A stretch of 64,000 bases of DNA from Virgibacillus necropolis. GTDB taxonomy: Bacteria; Bacillota; Bacilli; Bacillales; Amphibacillaceae. The stretch covers positions 1,550,001-1,614,000 of the forward strand of contig NZ_CP022437.1 in the NCBI RefSeq assembly GCF_002224365.1, given 5' to 3'. Under the pieces are notes generated by a model. The model saw nothing but the letters and a program-made list of their open reading frames with translations. It ran no database searches and was not told where the DNA came from. The translations under genes were made by a program, and so were the position numbers. Below are positions 38,361 through 47,193 of the stretch, one piece after another (position 1 is the first letter of the stretch; every line of letters starts with the position of its first letter).

Positions 38361-39905
38361 TTATTGAGCTATATCTTGATCTTGCGGGCTTTTTTCTGTG
38401 TTACTGGTTTGTTTAATTTCCGCTTTAAATTCTTTCCTTAATGCTTTAATTAGCGCCCAGCTTATAAAAATGGATATTATCGTAAAGGGACTGGCTACAA
38501 CAATTGATATGGTTTTTACTGCATCCAGTCCACCTGCTAATAAAAAAACTATTGCTGATCCGGCAGTAATAATTCCCCATGCTATTTTGACTTTGTTTGA
38601 TGGATTAAGGTCTCCATTACTGCTTAACATTCCTAATACAAATGTGGCTGAGTCAGCTGATGTAATAAAGAATGAGAAAATTAGAATGAGAGCCAGTATA
38701 CTTAACAAAGAGCCGAAAGGAATATTACTTAAGAAAGCAAAGAGGGCTCCATCCACATTCGCGTTTATACTCTCCGCCAATTTGCTATTACCTAAATCAT
38801 GAATTAAATGAATGGCGCTGCCCCCGAGGACCGAAAACCAAATAAAGGATATGAAAGAAGGTACTAATAAAACACCTAAAACAAATTCCTTAATGGTTCT
38901 GCCTTTTGAAATCCTTGCAATAAATGAGCCTACAAAAGGAGCCCATGTGGTCCACCAAGCCCAGTAAAATACTGTCCATGCACCTATCCAATTATTAGCT
39001 TCATTATTAAAAGGTTCCATTCGAAGGCTCATAGGCAAAATACTACCAAAGTAGCTTCCAGTTGAAGATATTAGCATTTCAAAAATTTGTTTAGTAGGCC
39101 CAATGATTAGCACGGAAAGGGTTAGTAAGGTTAATATTAGCATGTTAAAGTTAGATAAATATTTAATACCCCGACTTATACCTGACCACGAAGAAATAAT
39201 AAATAGTAAAGTTGCAACTCCTATAACCAGTAATTGCAAAGTTAATGTATTTGGAACTCCCCATTGCGAATTCATTCCGCTAGTAATTTGTAACGTACTT
39301 AGTCCAAACGTACTAGCAACACCTACAGCGGTAATAAATACGGAAAGAATATCAATTGTTTTACCGATAGGGCCATTAATTCTATCACCTAACAGTGGGC
39401 GGAACAAGGAGCTAATGGAAAATGGAAGGTCTTTGCGAAAATGGAAATATGCTAATCCCAAAGCTACTATTCCGTAAAGTGCCCAGGGATGCAAACCCCA
39501 ATGAAAAAAAGTATATTTCATAGCTACGGAGGCGGCTTCCCCTGTTGATCCCTCTCCATAAGGTGGTGTTGTATAGTGCATGACAGGTTCAGCAACCCCC
39601 CAAAACACCAACCCGACTCCCATTCCTGCACTAAATAGCATGGTAATCCATGAAAAGGTGCTATAAGCGGGTTTATCTGCATCTTTTCCTAAACGGATGT
39701 TTCCATATTTTGAAAACATTAAATACAGACAAATAAATACTAAGATAGTTCCGACAAGTAGATAAAACCAGTTAAAGTAAGTAACCGCGAAGTCCAGAAA
39801 GGCGGATGCTTTCTGACCTAACCAATCATTAAAGACAACACCGATAACTACGAACAAAATACTAAGTGATAAAGAAATACTAAAAACGCTATTTCGCTTT
39901 AGCAA
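38361..39905 (-). CDS. BCCT-family transporter of the catabolic cluster
   Basis: A 514-residue, twelve-helix carrier. BCCT signatures: SAGMGVGLVFWGVAEPVMHY in helix 3, FYWAWWTTWAPFVGSFIAR in helix 8 and TSADSATFVLGMLSS. It is a distant paralogue of the carrier at 10.1 kb. It is transcribed divergently from the cyclodeaminase-P5CDH-Rieske genes and shares their operator region, so it probably imports their quaternary-amine substrate rather than serving osmoprotection. GGGGGAG precedes the start on the minus strand. The exact substrate is not readable from sequence. Confidence 0.92.
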   Translation of the reverse strand: MLKRNSVFSISLSLSILFVVIGVVFNDWLGQKASAFLDFAVTYFNWFYLLVGTILVFICLYLMFSKYGNIRLGKDADKPAYSTFSWITMLFSAGMGVGLVFWGVAEPVMHYTTPPYGEGSTGEAASVAMKYTFFHWGLHPWALYGIVALGLAYFHFRKDLPFSISSLFRPLLGDRINGPIGKTIDILSVFITAVGVASTFGLSTLQITSGMNSQWGVPNTLTLQLLVIGVATLLFIISSWSGISRGIKYLSNFNMLILTLLTLSVLIIGPTKQIFEMLISSTGSYFGSILPMSLRMEPFNNEANNWIGAWTVFYWAWWTTWAPFVGSFIARISKGRTIKEFVLGVLLVPSFISFIWFSVLGGSAIHLIHDLGNSKLAESINANVDGALFAFLSNIPFGSLLSILALILIFSFFITSADSATFVLGMLSSNGDLNPSNKVKIAWGIITAGSAIVFLLAGGLDAVKTISIVVASPFTIISIFISWALIKALRKEFKAEIKQTSNTEKSPQDQDIAQ

Positions 39906-40077
39906 AAAAATCTCCCCCTCATTTCATTTCTCCTAAAATAAAATAAACTAACCGTTCCGTAGTGATTTTACCAAGTTCTCATAGAGATCCTCCTGGATCG
40001 GGTACCACTCCTTAAAAGACAGATTAGATTTCATGTGATGGTTGTTAACCACTATTATTGCAATCGCTTACATAGCT

Positions 40078-40202
40078 AATTAATCATGATTATAACATAA
40101 TCATGATGTAAAACAAGAGTTGTTATCGGGATATTCAAAAAATTATTTTAAAATAAATAATCTGAAAAAAATCATTGCATTTTTAAATAATCATGATTAT
40201 AA
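40078..40202. promoter_or_regulatory. Palindromic operator pair in divergent promoter region
   Basis: TAATCATGATTATAA occurs at 40081-40095 and again at 40188-40202, with a further ATAATCATGATGTA at 40097-40110. The core TAATCATGATTA is a perfect 12-base palindrome. The two full sites are 107 bp apart, in the 443-base gap between the BCCT and cyclodeaminase genes. A related TAATCTTGATTATA lies at 46071-46084 before the TetR gene. The likely ligand is that regulator, by inference. Confidence 0.6.
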
Positions 40203-40348
40203 TATAATCAAAGTTAATATAGTGATTATTTAACCATTCGAGGGGGGATTCATGAAAAGTTAACATTGCAGCATTAACCAAATAAATGAACAAATCGCTA
40301 TCTGAATGATGGGTAACTAAAACAAATGAGAAGGAAGTGTTTCGTTAA
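40203..40348 (+). other. Leader of the catabolic operon with a three-codon ORF
   Basis: GAGGGGGGATTC, a strong ribosome site, precedes ATG AAA AGT TAA at 40252-40263, about 85 bases before the first structural gene. The rest of the leader shows no gene. It may be a relic of an earlier start region or a minimal leader ORF. Confidence 0.3.
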
Positions 40349-41386
40349 ATGAGTAATTCTAAAGAAGTAAACGTTTTATGGTTGTCTCAAGAGGAGTGTA
40401 TCGAAAGCGGCGCAAAAGATATGGATATGATTCTCGAATATGTAGAAAAAGTAAATTTATGGTTGGCAGAAGATAAAGTGGTCGAACCGGAATTATTACA
40501 TCTGTTATGGGAGGAAGGAAACTATTCTGGTCAGAGAATCGGTGTTCATGCTGCTCTTATTCGTTCTGAGGAAATGCGAGTTGCTGCAGTGAAAGGGATA
40601 CCAAGTAATCCGATGAACCCAATACAAAGACAGACACCAAGATCAAACGGAATGATTATTCTTTATAACGAAGAAACGGGATATCCTTTTTCTGTAATGG
40701 ATGACACTATTGTAAGCGCTTTACGTACCGGGGCTTCAAGTGCTTTGGGTGCAAAGTATTGTGCTCGCCCGGATTCAGAGATTCTCGGGTTGGTAGGCTG
40801 TGGTGTTATTCAAAATGCCCATATTGAAGCAACAAGCAAAGTAATGAAAAATATTAAAACCGTACGATTATATGATGTAAGCGAGGAACGAGCAGAGAAA
40901 TTTGCTGCTAAATGGAAACATCTTGGATATAAGTTTGAGATTTGTAGTGATGTGGAAGCGGCAGTAGCACAGTCGGATATCGTATATACAGCAACAAACG
41001 TCAATCTGGGAAATGAATATATTCCTAAAGAATGGATAAAGAAAGGTTCTTTCCACTCTGGTGTTTCTATGTGGGATCATAAAAACGAAGCTATTTTAGA
41101 AGGCTTTAATAAATATTGTATGGACTATAAACTCCGCTTAAAAGATGATAAATATCCTTTATCGGAATTAACCAAGTCCGGCCAATTGGACCAGAACGAT
41201 ATCATTGAATTGGGAGAAGTGATCAAAGGAGATAAGATCTGCCGGGAAAATGAGGATGACAGTATCTTCTTTGTAACATTGGGTATTTGTGCAACAGATA
41301 CGGCGAACAGCTATCGGATTTATCAAAATGCGAAGGAACGTGGATTGGGTACTGGAGTGAAATTGTGGTCTGAACCTGCAATGTAA
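40349..41386 (+). CDS. Ornithine cyclodeaminase/mu-crystallin family protein
   Basis: A 345-residue NAD(P)-binding protein. The Rossmann segment ILGLVGCGVIQNAHIEATSK lies near residue 150. The upstream RTPRSNGMIILYNEETGYP and DDTIVSALRTGASSALGAKY are family hallmarks. Members include ornithine cyclodeaminase, pyrroline-2-carboxylate or imine reductases and opine-type dehydrogenases. First gene of an operon with P5C dehydrogenase and a Rieske oxygenase, which favours a role with a proline-like ring or N-alkyl amino acid. The exact reaction cannot be decided. Confidence 0.85.
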   Translation: MSNSKEVNVLWLSQEECIESGAKDMDMILEYVEKVNLWLAEDKVVEPELLHLLWEEGNYSGQRIGVHAALIRSEEMRVAAVKGIPSNPMNPIQRQTPRSNGMIILYNEETGYPFSVMDDTIVSALRTGASSALGAKYCARPDSEILGLVGCGVIQNAHIEATSKVMKNIKTVRLYDVSEERAEKFAAKWKHLGYKFEICSDVEAAVAQSDIVYTATNVNLGNEYIPKEWIKKGSFHSGVSMWDHKNEAILEGFNKYCMDYKLRLKDDKYPLSELTKSGQLDQNDIIELGEVIKGDKICRENEDDSIFFVTLGICATDTANSYRIYQNAKERGLGTGVKLWSEPAM

Positions 41387-41410
41387 TAATTAATTATAGG
41401 AGGTGTTTTT

Positions 41411-42958
41411 GTGCCTGTTGCACCATTCAAAAATGACGCACCAACAGATTGGGGAAACCCCGAAAATAAGGAAGAATTAAATAGCAGTCTAGAATTTGTT
41501 AAAACAGAATTGGGCAAAGAATATCCTTTAGTTATTGGAGGAAGGGAAATTTCTACTGAACATAAGCTGGCTTCATACAATCCGGCCTTGCATAATGAAG
41601 TGGTAGGCTATGTGTGCCAAGCTGGTAAAGATGATATTGAAACAGCGATAACGGCTGCTCGAAAAGCATATGAAAGCTGGAGTTCCGCGACTTTTCAGGA
41701 ACGTGCACTCCATTTATTCAAAGCTGCGGAGATTATGAAGCGTCGTAAGGCCGAATTGATCGCATGGCAGGTATACGAAGCAGGTAAGAATTGGACAGAA
41801 GCCGATGGTGAGATCAATGAAGCAACTGATTTTCTGGAAATGTATGGGCGTAATGCGATAAAGCTTGAACAAGGACAAGAGCTTGTATCATTACCGGGGA
41901 TTGAAAATCGTCTCGAGTATAAACCGCTTGGGGTGGGCGCCATTATTTCTCCGTGGAATTTCCCACTGGCGATTGTAACCGGTATGACGGTATCTGCCAT
42001 AGTTACTGGTAATACCGTATTGTTGAAACCAGCTTCCTTGACACCGGTTGTGGCAGCAAAATTTATGGAAATTATGCATGAAGCAGATATTCCTGACGGT
42101 GTTATCAATTTTGTCCCGGGATCATCTGGTGAAATGGGTGATTACATGGTAGCACATCGGGATATTAACTTCGTCTCGTTTACCGGATCCAAAGAAGTGG
42201 GACTACGCATTGATGAAGTGGCACATACCAGAATACCAGACCAGCGCTGGATTAAACGTGTAGTCGCGGAAATGGGCGGTAAGAACGGCGTTGTTGTTGA
42301 TGAGTCAGCAGATCTTGATGCCGCTGCCGATGGAATTGTTACGTCAGCATTTGGTTATCAGGGACAAAAGTGTTCTGCCGGTTCCAGGGCGATTATTCAC
42401 GAAAACGTTTATGATGTGATGGTTAATAAAATTATCGAGCGAACGCAAGCGCTTCAAGTTGGATCTGGAAATGAAAACAATGCGATTGGCCCAGTAATTG
42501 ATGAAAAAGCATTTAAGAAAATTAATGAATATGTTGAGATTGGAAAAAACGAAGGCATATTGGTTTGTGGGGGAGACAGTGATGATACGGAAGGTTACTA
42601 TATTACACCTACCGTAATAAAAGATGTGACACCAGAATCACGTATTATGAAAGAAGAAATTTTCGGACCGGTGCTTGCAATCTGTAAAGTAGCAAATGTC
42701 GAAGAGGGCGTGGAAGTATATAACAACACCGAGTTTGGATTGACAGGGGCCTTATATACGAATAAGCGCGATCAAATCATGTATGCTCGTCAAAAAATGG
42801 ATTGTGGTAATTTGTTTTTTAATGGTAAATGTACAGGAGCATTAGTAGGAGTACAGCCGTTTGGCGGTTATTACATGTCGGGGACAGGTTCAAAGACGGG
42901 TTGTATGGACTATCTATTAAACTTTGTGCAAGCTAAAACGTGTGCTGAAAACTTTTGA
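41411..42958 (+). CDS. rocA: L-glutamate gamma-semialdehyde (P5C) dehydrogenase
   Basis: A 515-residue aldehyde dehydrogenase, the same length as B. subtilis RocA. It oxidises P5C/glutamate semialdehyde to glutamate. Motifs: ISPWNFPLAIVTGMTVSAI, FTGSKEVGLRIDEVA, the Glu in KRVVAEMGGKNGVVVDE, catalytic Cys in FGYQGQKCSAGSRAI and NCTGA-like GKCTGALVGVQPFGG. The start is GTG behind AGGAGG, 24 bases after the cyclodeaminase gene. RocA rather than a generic aldehyde dehydrogenase is supported by both termini (DAPTDWGNPENKEEL, YLLNFVQAKT). Confidence 0.9.
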   Translation: MPVAPFKNDAPTDWGNPENKEELNSSLEFVKTELGKEYPLVIGGREISTEHKLASYNPALHNEVVGYVCQAGKDDIETAITAARKAYESWSSATFQERALHLFKAAEIMKRRKAELIAWQVYEAGKNWTEADGEINEATDFLEMYGRNAIKLEQGQELVSLPGIENRLEYKPLGVGAIISPWNFPLAIVTGMTVSAIVTGNTVLLKPASLTPVVAAKFMEIMHEADIPDGVINFVPGSSGEMGDYMVAHRDINFVSFTGSKEVGLRIDEVAHTRIPDQRWIKRVVAEMGGKNGVVVDESADLDAAADGIVTSAFGYQGQKCSAGSRAIIHENVYDVMVNKIIERTQALQVGSGNENNAIGPVIDEKAFKKINEYVEIGKNEGILVCGGDSDDTEGYYITPTVIKDVTPESRIMKEEIFGPVLAICKVANVEEGVEVYNNTEFGLTGALYTNKRDQIMYARQKMDCGNLFFNGKCTGALVGVQPFGGYYMSGTGSKTGCMDYLLNFVQAKTCAENF

Positions 42959-42994
42959 TTTATAAATCTATTAAAAATAGGGAGGTCCTAAAGT

Positions 42995-44152
42995 ATGAAA
43001 TCAATTGAAGGCGGCTTTCCAAGTTACGCGAAGTTTGAAACTACGGCTCCAGGAAGTGATTATTATGATCCGGTTCATTTTCAAAAAGAGCTAGATAAAA
43101 TTTGGTTTAAGACATGGTTACTTGCAGGAAGAGAAGAAGAAATTCCGAATAACGGGGACTACACTACGGTTCAGATTGCCCATGAGAATTTCATTGTCAC
43201 CCGTGGATCAGATGGTCAGGTCCATTCTTACTATAATGTATGTCGGCATCGCGGTTCCCGCTTATGTACTGCAGAGTCAGGGCACTTCAGCAGAGGAAAT
43301 ATCATTTGTCCATATCATAGTTGGATGTACAGCGGGGATACCGGTGAATTGACAAAAGCGCCAAATATCTCAGACGAAGATGAAGGTTTTGATAAAAACT
43401 ACCATTCTCTGGCAAAAATAAAAACAGAAACATGGGATGGATTTATTTGGATTAATGCTGACCCGGATGCTCCTTCACTACAAGAAAGCTTCAATCTGCC
43501 AGAATCATGGTCAATTTATGAAAATTATCAAATGCACAGACTGAAACTGGGAAAAACAGGAACCTATAACGTAAAAGCAAATTGGAAGTTACTAATGGAC
43601 AATGCAGAGGAATGCTATCATTGCGGTACCATCCATCCGGAATTAAGCCGTGCCACCCCGCCAATGCAGCCCAGACAATGGGTTGACGATCAGGTGCCAG
43701 ATACAAAGGTTATTAAACATGTTGGCGGTATGGAGTTACGACCTGGATTCGAGCGCGTAAATATAGACGGGGAAGCTTACCGTCCTGTTTTTCCGGGACT
43801 AACGGAAGAAGAAGAGCGTAAGATTTCCTATCTGCACATTTTCCCGCATTCCTATATCTGCATGGCTTCTGACTATGTGTTTATTGCGGCAATATATCCA
43901 GTTAAAGCAGACGAATCAGTGGTTAAGGGATACTGGTTGTTTGATCCAGATGTTTTGGCTAGTGATGATTCCCATATCCAAGATGCAGTTGAATTCTGGG
44001 ATGCAACTTGTCAGGAAGATTGGCAAGCATGTGCACTCGCGCAGGAGGGAAATCAGTCAAGGTCATATAAAGACGGCGGTACTCTGACGCCAATCGATTG
44101 GCGAGTGGCAGACTTTAAGAAGTATGTGCAAAATGAACTTAAAAACAATTAA
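42995..44152 (+). CDS. Rieske non-heme iron oxygenase, alpha subunit
   Basis: A 385-residue terminal oxygenase. The Rieske [2Fe-2S] ligands are Cys83/His85 in VCRHRGSRLC and Cys105/His108 in CPYHSWMY. The mononuclear iron site is in MDNAEECYHCGTIHPEL (His209, His214), with the third ligand probably the Asp in CQEDWQACAL. Architecture resembles quaternary-amine demethylases and monooxygenases (glycine betaine, stachydrine, carnitine types). GGGAGG precedes the ATG. With the ferredoxin and reductase genes downstream it forms a complete three-component system. The substrate is inferred only from neighbours. Confidence 0.92.
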   Translation: MKSIEGGFPSYAKFETTAPGSDYYDPVHFQKELDKIWFKTWLLAGREEEIPNNGDYTTVQIAHENFIVTRGSDGQVHSYYNVCRHRGSRLCTAESGHFSRGNIICPYHSWMYSGDTGELTKAPNISDEDEGFDKNYHSLAKIKTETWDGFIWINADPDAPSLQESFNLPESWSIYENYQMHRLKLGKTGTYNVKANWKLLMDNAEECYHCGTIHPELSRATPPMQPRQWVDDQVPDTKVIKHVGGMELRPGFERVNIDGEAYRPVFPGLTEEEERKISYLHIFPHSYICMASDYVFIAAIYPVKADESVVKGYWLFDPDVLASDDSHIQDAVEFWDATCQEDWQACALAQEGNQSRSYKDGGTLTPIDWRVADFKKYVQNELKNN

Positions 44153-44161
44153 ATTATAGAC

Positions 44162-44205
44162 AGGGATATGGTGGTGGATATAGCTTCTAACATCACCATA
44201 TCCCT
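44162..44205 (+). other. Strong hairpin between oxygenase and ferredoxin genes
   Basis: AGGGATATGGTGGTG (44162-44176) pairs with CATCACCATATCCCT (44191-44205), 15 bp with one G-U and a 14-base loop. No T-run follows, so it is not a standard terminator. It may stabilise the upstream mRNA or mark a processing site that sets oxygenase above ferredoxin levels. Confidence 0.6.
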
Positions 44206-44242
44206 CCTATCAACCCTAACTATCTGAGAAAGGAGAGAAAAA

Positions 44243-44584
44243 ATGATGAATCAGGCAGGGAGTCTTCAATTAGAGGATAGTAAGTACACTTTTGTGGCAC
44301 CTAGTGATTCAGTGAAAGAAGGTGAAATGATCGAAGTGTCCATTGGTAAAGAAACCGTTGTGGTGGCACGTGTGCATGGATCTGTACACGCGGTAGATGG
44401 TATATGTACGCATGCTTACTCCGAGTTAGTGGATGGTGAGTTGGAGGACCATTGTTTGTATTGTCCACTACACTTCGCCTGTTTTGATATCCGGAATGGT
44501 TCCGTAGTAGAAGGCCCTGCTGATGAACCTTTGTCTGTGTATAGTGTAATGGAACAGGATGGTTCCATATGGGTCAAAGGCTAG
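44243..44584 (+). CDS. Rieske-type ferredoxin
   Basis: A 113-residue Rieske [2Fe-2S] ferredoxin. Ligands are Cys55/His57 in GICTHAYSELVDG and Cys74/His77 in CLYCPLHFACFD. It is the electron carrier between the FAD reductase just downstream and the oxygenase upstream. AGAAAGGAG lies before the ATG. Its acidic character suits a soluble carrier. Confidence 0.93.
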   Translation: MMNQAGSLQLEDSKYTFVAPSDSVKEGEMIEVSIGKETVVVARVHGSVHAVDGICTHAYSELVDGELEDHCLYCPLHFACFDIRNGSVVEGPADEPLSVYSVMEQDGSIWVKG

Positions 44585-44695
44585 TATGTTTTAAGGAAAT
44601 TATTAAGGGATAAATTGCCAAGTGCAACTCATCATCGTATGAGTTACAAGATAATGATAAATATTCTTATTTAAAGATGATTGGAGAGAATGAAT

Positions 44696-45946
44696 TTGAC
44701 TACTACTGCCAAACCTATTGTGATTATTGGAGCCGGTATAGCAGGAGTCCATGCCGCCGAAACGCTCCGTAATGAGGGGTATGAAGGTCGGATTGTGCTA
44801 GTAGACCGTGATACACAGCTACCTTATGATCGTCCACCACTGTCGAAGGAATTTATACTGGGGGAATTATCGGAAGCGGATATATCATTGCGCAGCAATG
44901 AAAGTTTGACAGCACTGCGTATTGAGCTGAAGCTAGGTGTTGAGATTGTCTCCATTGATGCGAAAAAGAAAATCGCAATTTCATCAGATGATGAAATACT
45001 AGAATGGGAAAAACTTCTATTAACTACAGGATCCAGTTTAAGGAAATTACAAGTAAAGGGCTCAGATCTTGAAGGAATACATTATTTGAAGACCTTGTCC
45101 GATGCGAAAGCGATACGTCAGAAATTGGACGGTATACAACAGGTTGCCATTGTTGGAGCAGGATTTATTGGTGCAGAACTTGCTTCCTCATTTAAAAAGC
45201 AGGGAAAAGAAGTGACAATATTAGAGCGCATGCCGTTGCCATTAGCCCACATTCTTGGTGAAGAAATGGGTGAGTACTTCCTTCAGCTACATCAATCTGA
45301 GGGTGTACATGTTATTACGGAGGATGCGGTTGTCCAATTTGATGGAACAACTCAAGTTGAAAAAGCTCTGACAGAGAAAGGGCGAATCATTCCGTGCCAG
45401 GCTGTTATTGTTGGGATTGGGGTTATACCAAATACATTTTTGTCCGATAAAGAGCTGCATGTTGACCGTGGGTATATTGTAAACGAATTTGGTGAAACAT
45501 CGTTGCCAAACGTGTATGCTGCAGGGGATTGTGCGATGTGGCCATATCGGGGAGATAATATTCACATAGAGCATTGGGACCATGCAGTTAATCATGGCAA
45601 ATGTGTTGCAAAAAATCTGCTAGGCGGAGAACCAATTTCCTATACTGCCATTCCTTATTTTTGGTCCGATCAATATGACCATCGTATACAATATTTTGGT
45701 CATACAAAGAATTGGGATTCCGCCGTATTACAGGGAAATATGGAAGATAAGCAATTTACGTATTTTTATTTAAATGAAAGTGGCGTAATAGATGCGGCCT
45801 TACTTGTTAATCAACCGAAAAATGCACTGGCAGTACGTCGATTGATTAAACAGCAACAATCGGTGGATTCTGATTTATTATCTAATCCGGAGGTGAATTT
45901 AAAAAACGTGCATGTACAAGAAAATGAAGATAAAGTGTCTTACTAA
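44696..45946 (+). CDS. FAD-dependent ferredoxin reductase
   Basis: A 416-residue NAD(P)H-ferredoxin reductase of the BphA4/rubredoxin-reductase type. The FAD motif VIIGAGIAGVHAAETL, NAD motif VAIVGAGFIGAELASSF and the FAD-binding VYAAGDCAMWPY are in order, followed by the C-terminal reductase domain (FWSDQYDHRIQYFG). The TTG at 44696 lies seven bases after GGAGAG; an ATG at 44690 would be too close to it. It completes the three-component oxygenase. Confidence 0.92.
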   Translation: MTTTAKPIVIIGAGIAGVHAAETLRNEGYEGRIVLVDRDTQLPYDRPPLSKEFILGELSEADISLRSNESLTALRIELKLGVEIVSIDAKKKIAISSDDEILEWEKLLLTTGSSLRKLQVKGSDLEGIHYLKTLSDAKAIRQKLDGIQQVAIVGAGFIGAELASSFKKQGKEVTILERMPLPLAHILGEEMGEYFLQLHQSEGVHVITEDAVVQFDGTTQVEKALTEKGRIIPCQAVIVGIGVIPNTFLSDKELHVDRGYIVNEFGETSLPNVYAAGDCAMWPYRGDNIHIEHWDHAVNHGKCVAKNLLGGEPISYTAIPYFWSDQYDHRIQYFGHTKNWDSAVLQGNMEDKQFTYFYLNESGVIDAALLVNQPKNALAVRRLIKQQQSVDSDLLSNPEVNLKNVHVQENEDKVSY

Positions 45947-46070
45947 CTTTTCTATTCCAAAAAGTAGAGTTAAGTAGCATTCACGAGAAAGAACGGTGAA
46001 TGCTGCTTTGCTGTTTTACGGGTATTGTTCTAAGAAAGTCGTGCTAGTCTGTTTCTCCCTCTCATTTTTG

Positions 46071-46084
46071 TAATCTTGATTATA
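46071..46084. promoter_or_regulatory. Candidate operator before the TetR gene
   Basis: TAATCTTGATTATA differs by one base from the TAATCATGATTATA sites at 40081 and 40188. It lies 78-91 bases before the TetR start, consistent with autoregulation. A further half-site-like TGATTATAA begins at 46125. Confidence 0.5.
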
Positions 46085-46161
46085 TAAAAAAAAACCTTTA
46101 TAGTAATAGAGGAGTTCCACTCAATGATTATAATTAAAGATAAAATTAAGAGGGGGATGGG

Positions 46162-46836
46162 ATGGGATCGCAATTGACAAATAAAGAAATCCAAATGCAG
46201 CGGATGTGGCAATATTTTGTGGATGCTACGGTTGAGATTATTGACCAAAAGGGAATTGAGAACGTAACCATACGAGAAATTGCTACTAAGGCAGGATATA
46301 ATAGTGCTACAATCTATAACTATTTTCAGGAAGTTTCTCACTTAATCTTTTTTGCAGCGCTAAAGTATTTAAATAAATATATTAAAGAGCTTCCAGAGCA
46401 GATGGAAAAGGGGGATAACTCTTTAGACAAGTACTTATTGAGCTGGGAAAGTTTTTGTAAACATTCCTTTGAAGAACCTGAGATATATTATGCTATCTTT
46501 TTAGCGAATTTAGGCGAAAAACCTGAGGAGCTATTAAAATACTATTATAATGTCTATCAATCCGACTTATTCGGGGATGTTACAGAAGATATAAAGACAC
46601 TTATTGCAGAATATAACTTGTCAACAAGAAGTAGAAACGCACTGGATAAATCGGTTCAGGAAGGTTTTTTGACAAAGGAAACCGTTGCTGTTATTAATGA
46701 ACGAACTGTATTAATATGGCAAGGTATGTTAATCACTATATTAAATAATCGCCGTCATCTGAATGCGGAAGAGGCAACAAATAAGACGATGCAGCATATA
46801 AAAGAGATTGTAAACAACTATAGATTAGCCAAGTAA
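46162..46836 (+). CDS. TetR-family regulator of the catabolic cluster
   Basis: A 224-residue regulator. The N-terminal helix-turn-helix is typical (GIENVTIREIATKAGYNSATIYNYFQEVSHLIFFA, residues about 35-70). The C-terminal ligand domain is all-helical and unassigned. Start is ATG behind GAGGGGG. It closes the cluster and has its own terminator downstream. Repeated TAATCATGATTA-like palindromes before it and in the divergent BCCT/cyclodeaminase region are its likely sites. Confidence 0.88.
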   Translation: MGSQLTNKEIQMQRMWQYFVDATVEIIDQKGIENVTIREIATKAGYNSATIYNYFQEVSHLIFFAALKYLNKYIKELPEQMEKGDNSLDKYLLSWESFCKHSFEEPEIYYAIFLANLGEKPEELLKYYYNVYQSDLFGDVTEDIKTLIAEYNLSTRSRNALDKSVQEGFLTKETVAVINERTVLIWQGMLITILNNRRHLNAEEATNKTMQHIKEIVNNYRLAK

Positions 46837-46924
46837 GAGGCTTCGTTCATAACTGAAATGCATCCTTGGTCAAGGACACATTTTAAATAATGGACGGGGC
46901 TTTTTTAACAGGCAGATGGATCTA

Positions 46925-46970
46925 AATCCTAATTTCTCTCTTAATATATTGAGAAATTAGGATTTTTTTG
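46925..46970 (+). terminator. Terminator after the TetR gene
   Basis: The perfect stem AATCCTAATTTCTC against GAGAAATTAGGATT followed by TTTTT, the strongest terminator in this region. Confidence 0.9.
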
Positions 46971-47193
46971 GTCATTGTTATGTCTTACCGGATTATGTTT
47001 AAAAAGATAACTTCATGGTGGACGGCCTATATAGCTGGTATCTCTTCAACAAATTCGCCTCTATGTGGGAGAATCAAGTATCAAAATAATGTGGAATATA
47101 ACCATACGATTTTCTGTTTTATCCCTGATGTATTTTGTGTGTTAACTTGATTCTTCAAGAAAAGGCCTTTTTCCCATTATTCATTTACTTTCA
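46971..47193. other. Intergenic, nothing recognised
   Basis: Between the TetR terminator and the convergent RclA-like gene there is no gene I can support. One 60-codon open frame shows no ribosome site or family resemblance. AAGAAAAGGCCTTTTTCCC at 47158 is a small palindrome. Confidence 0.5.
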
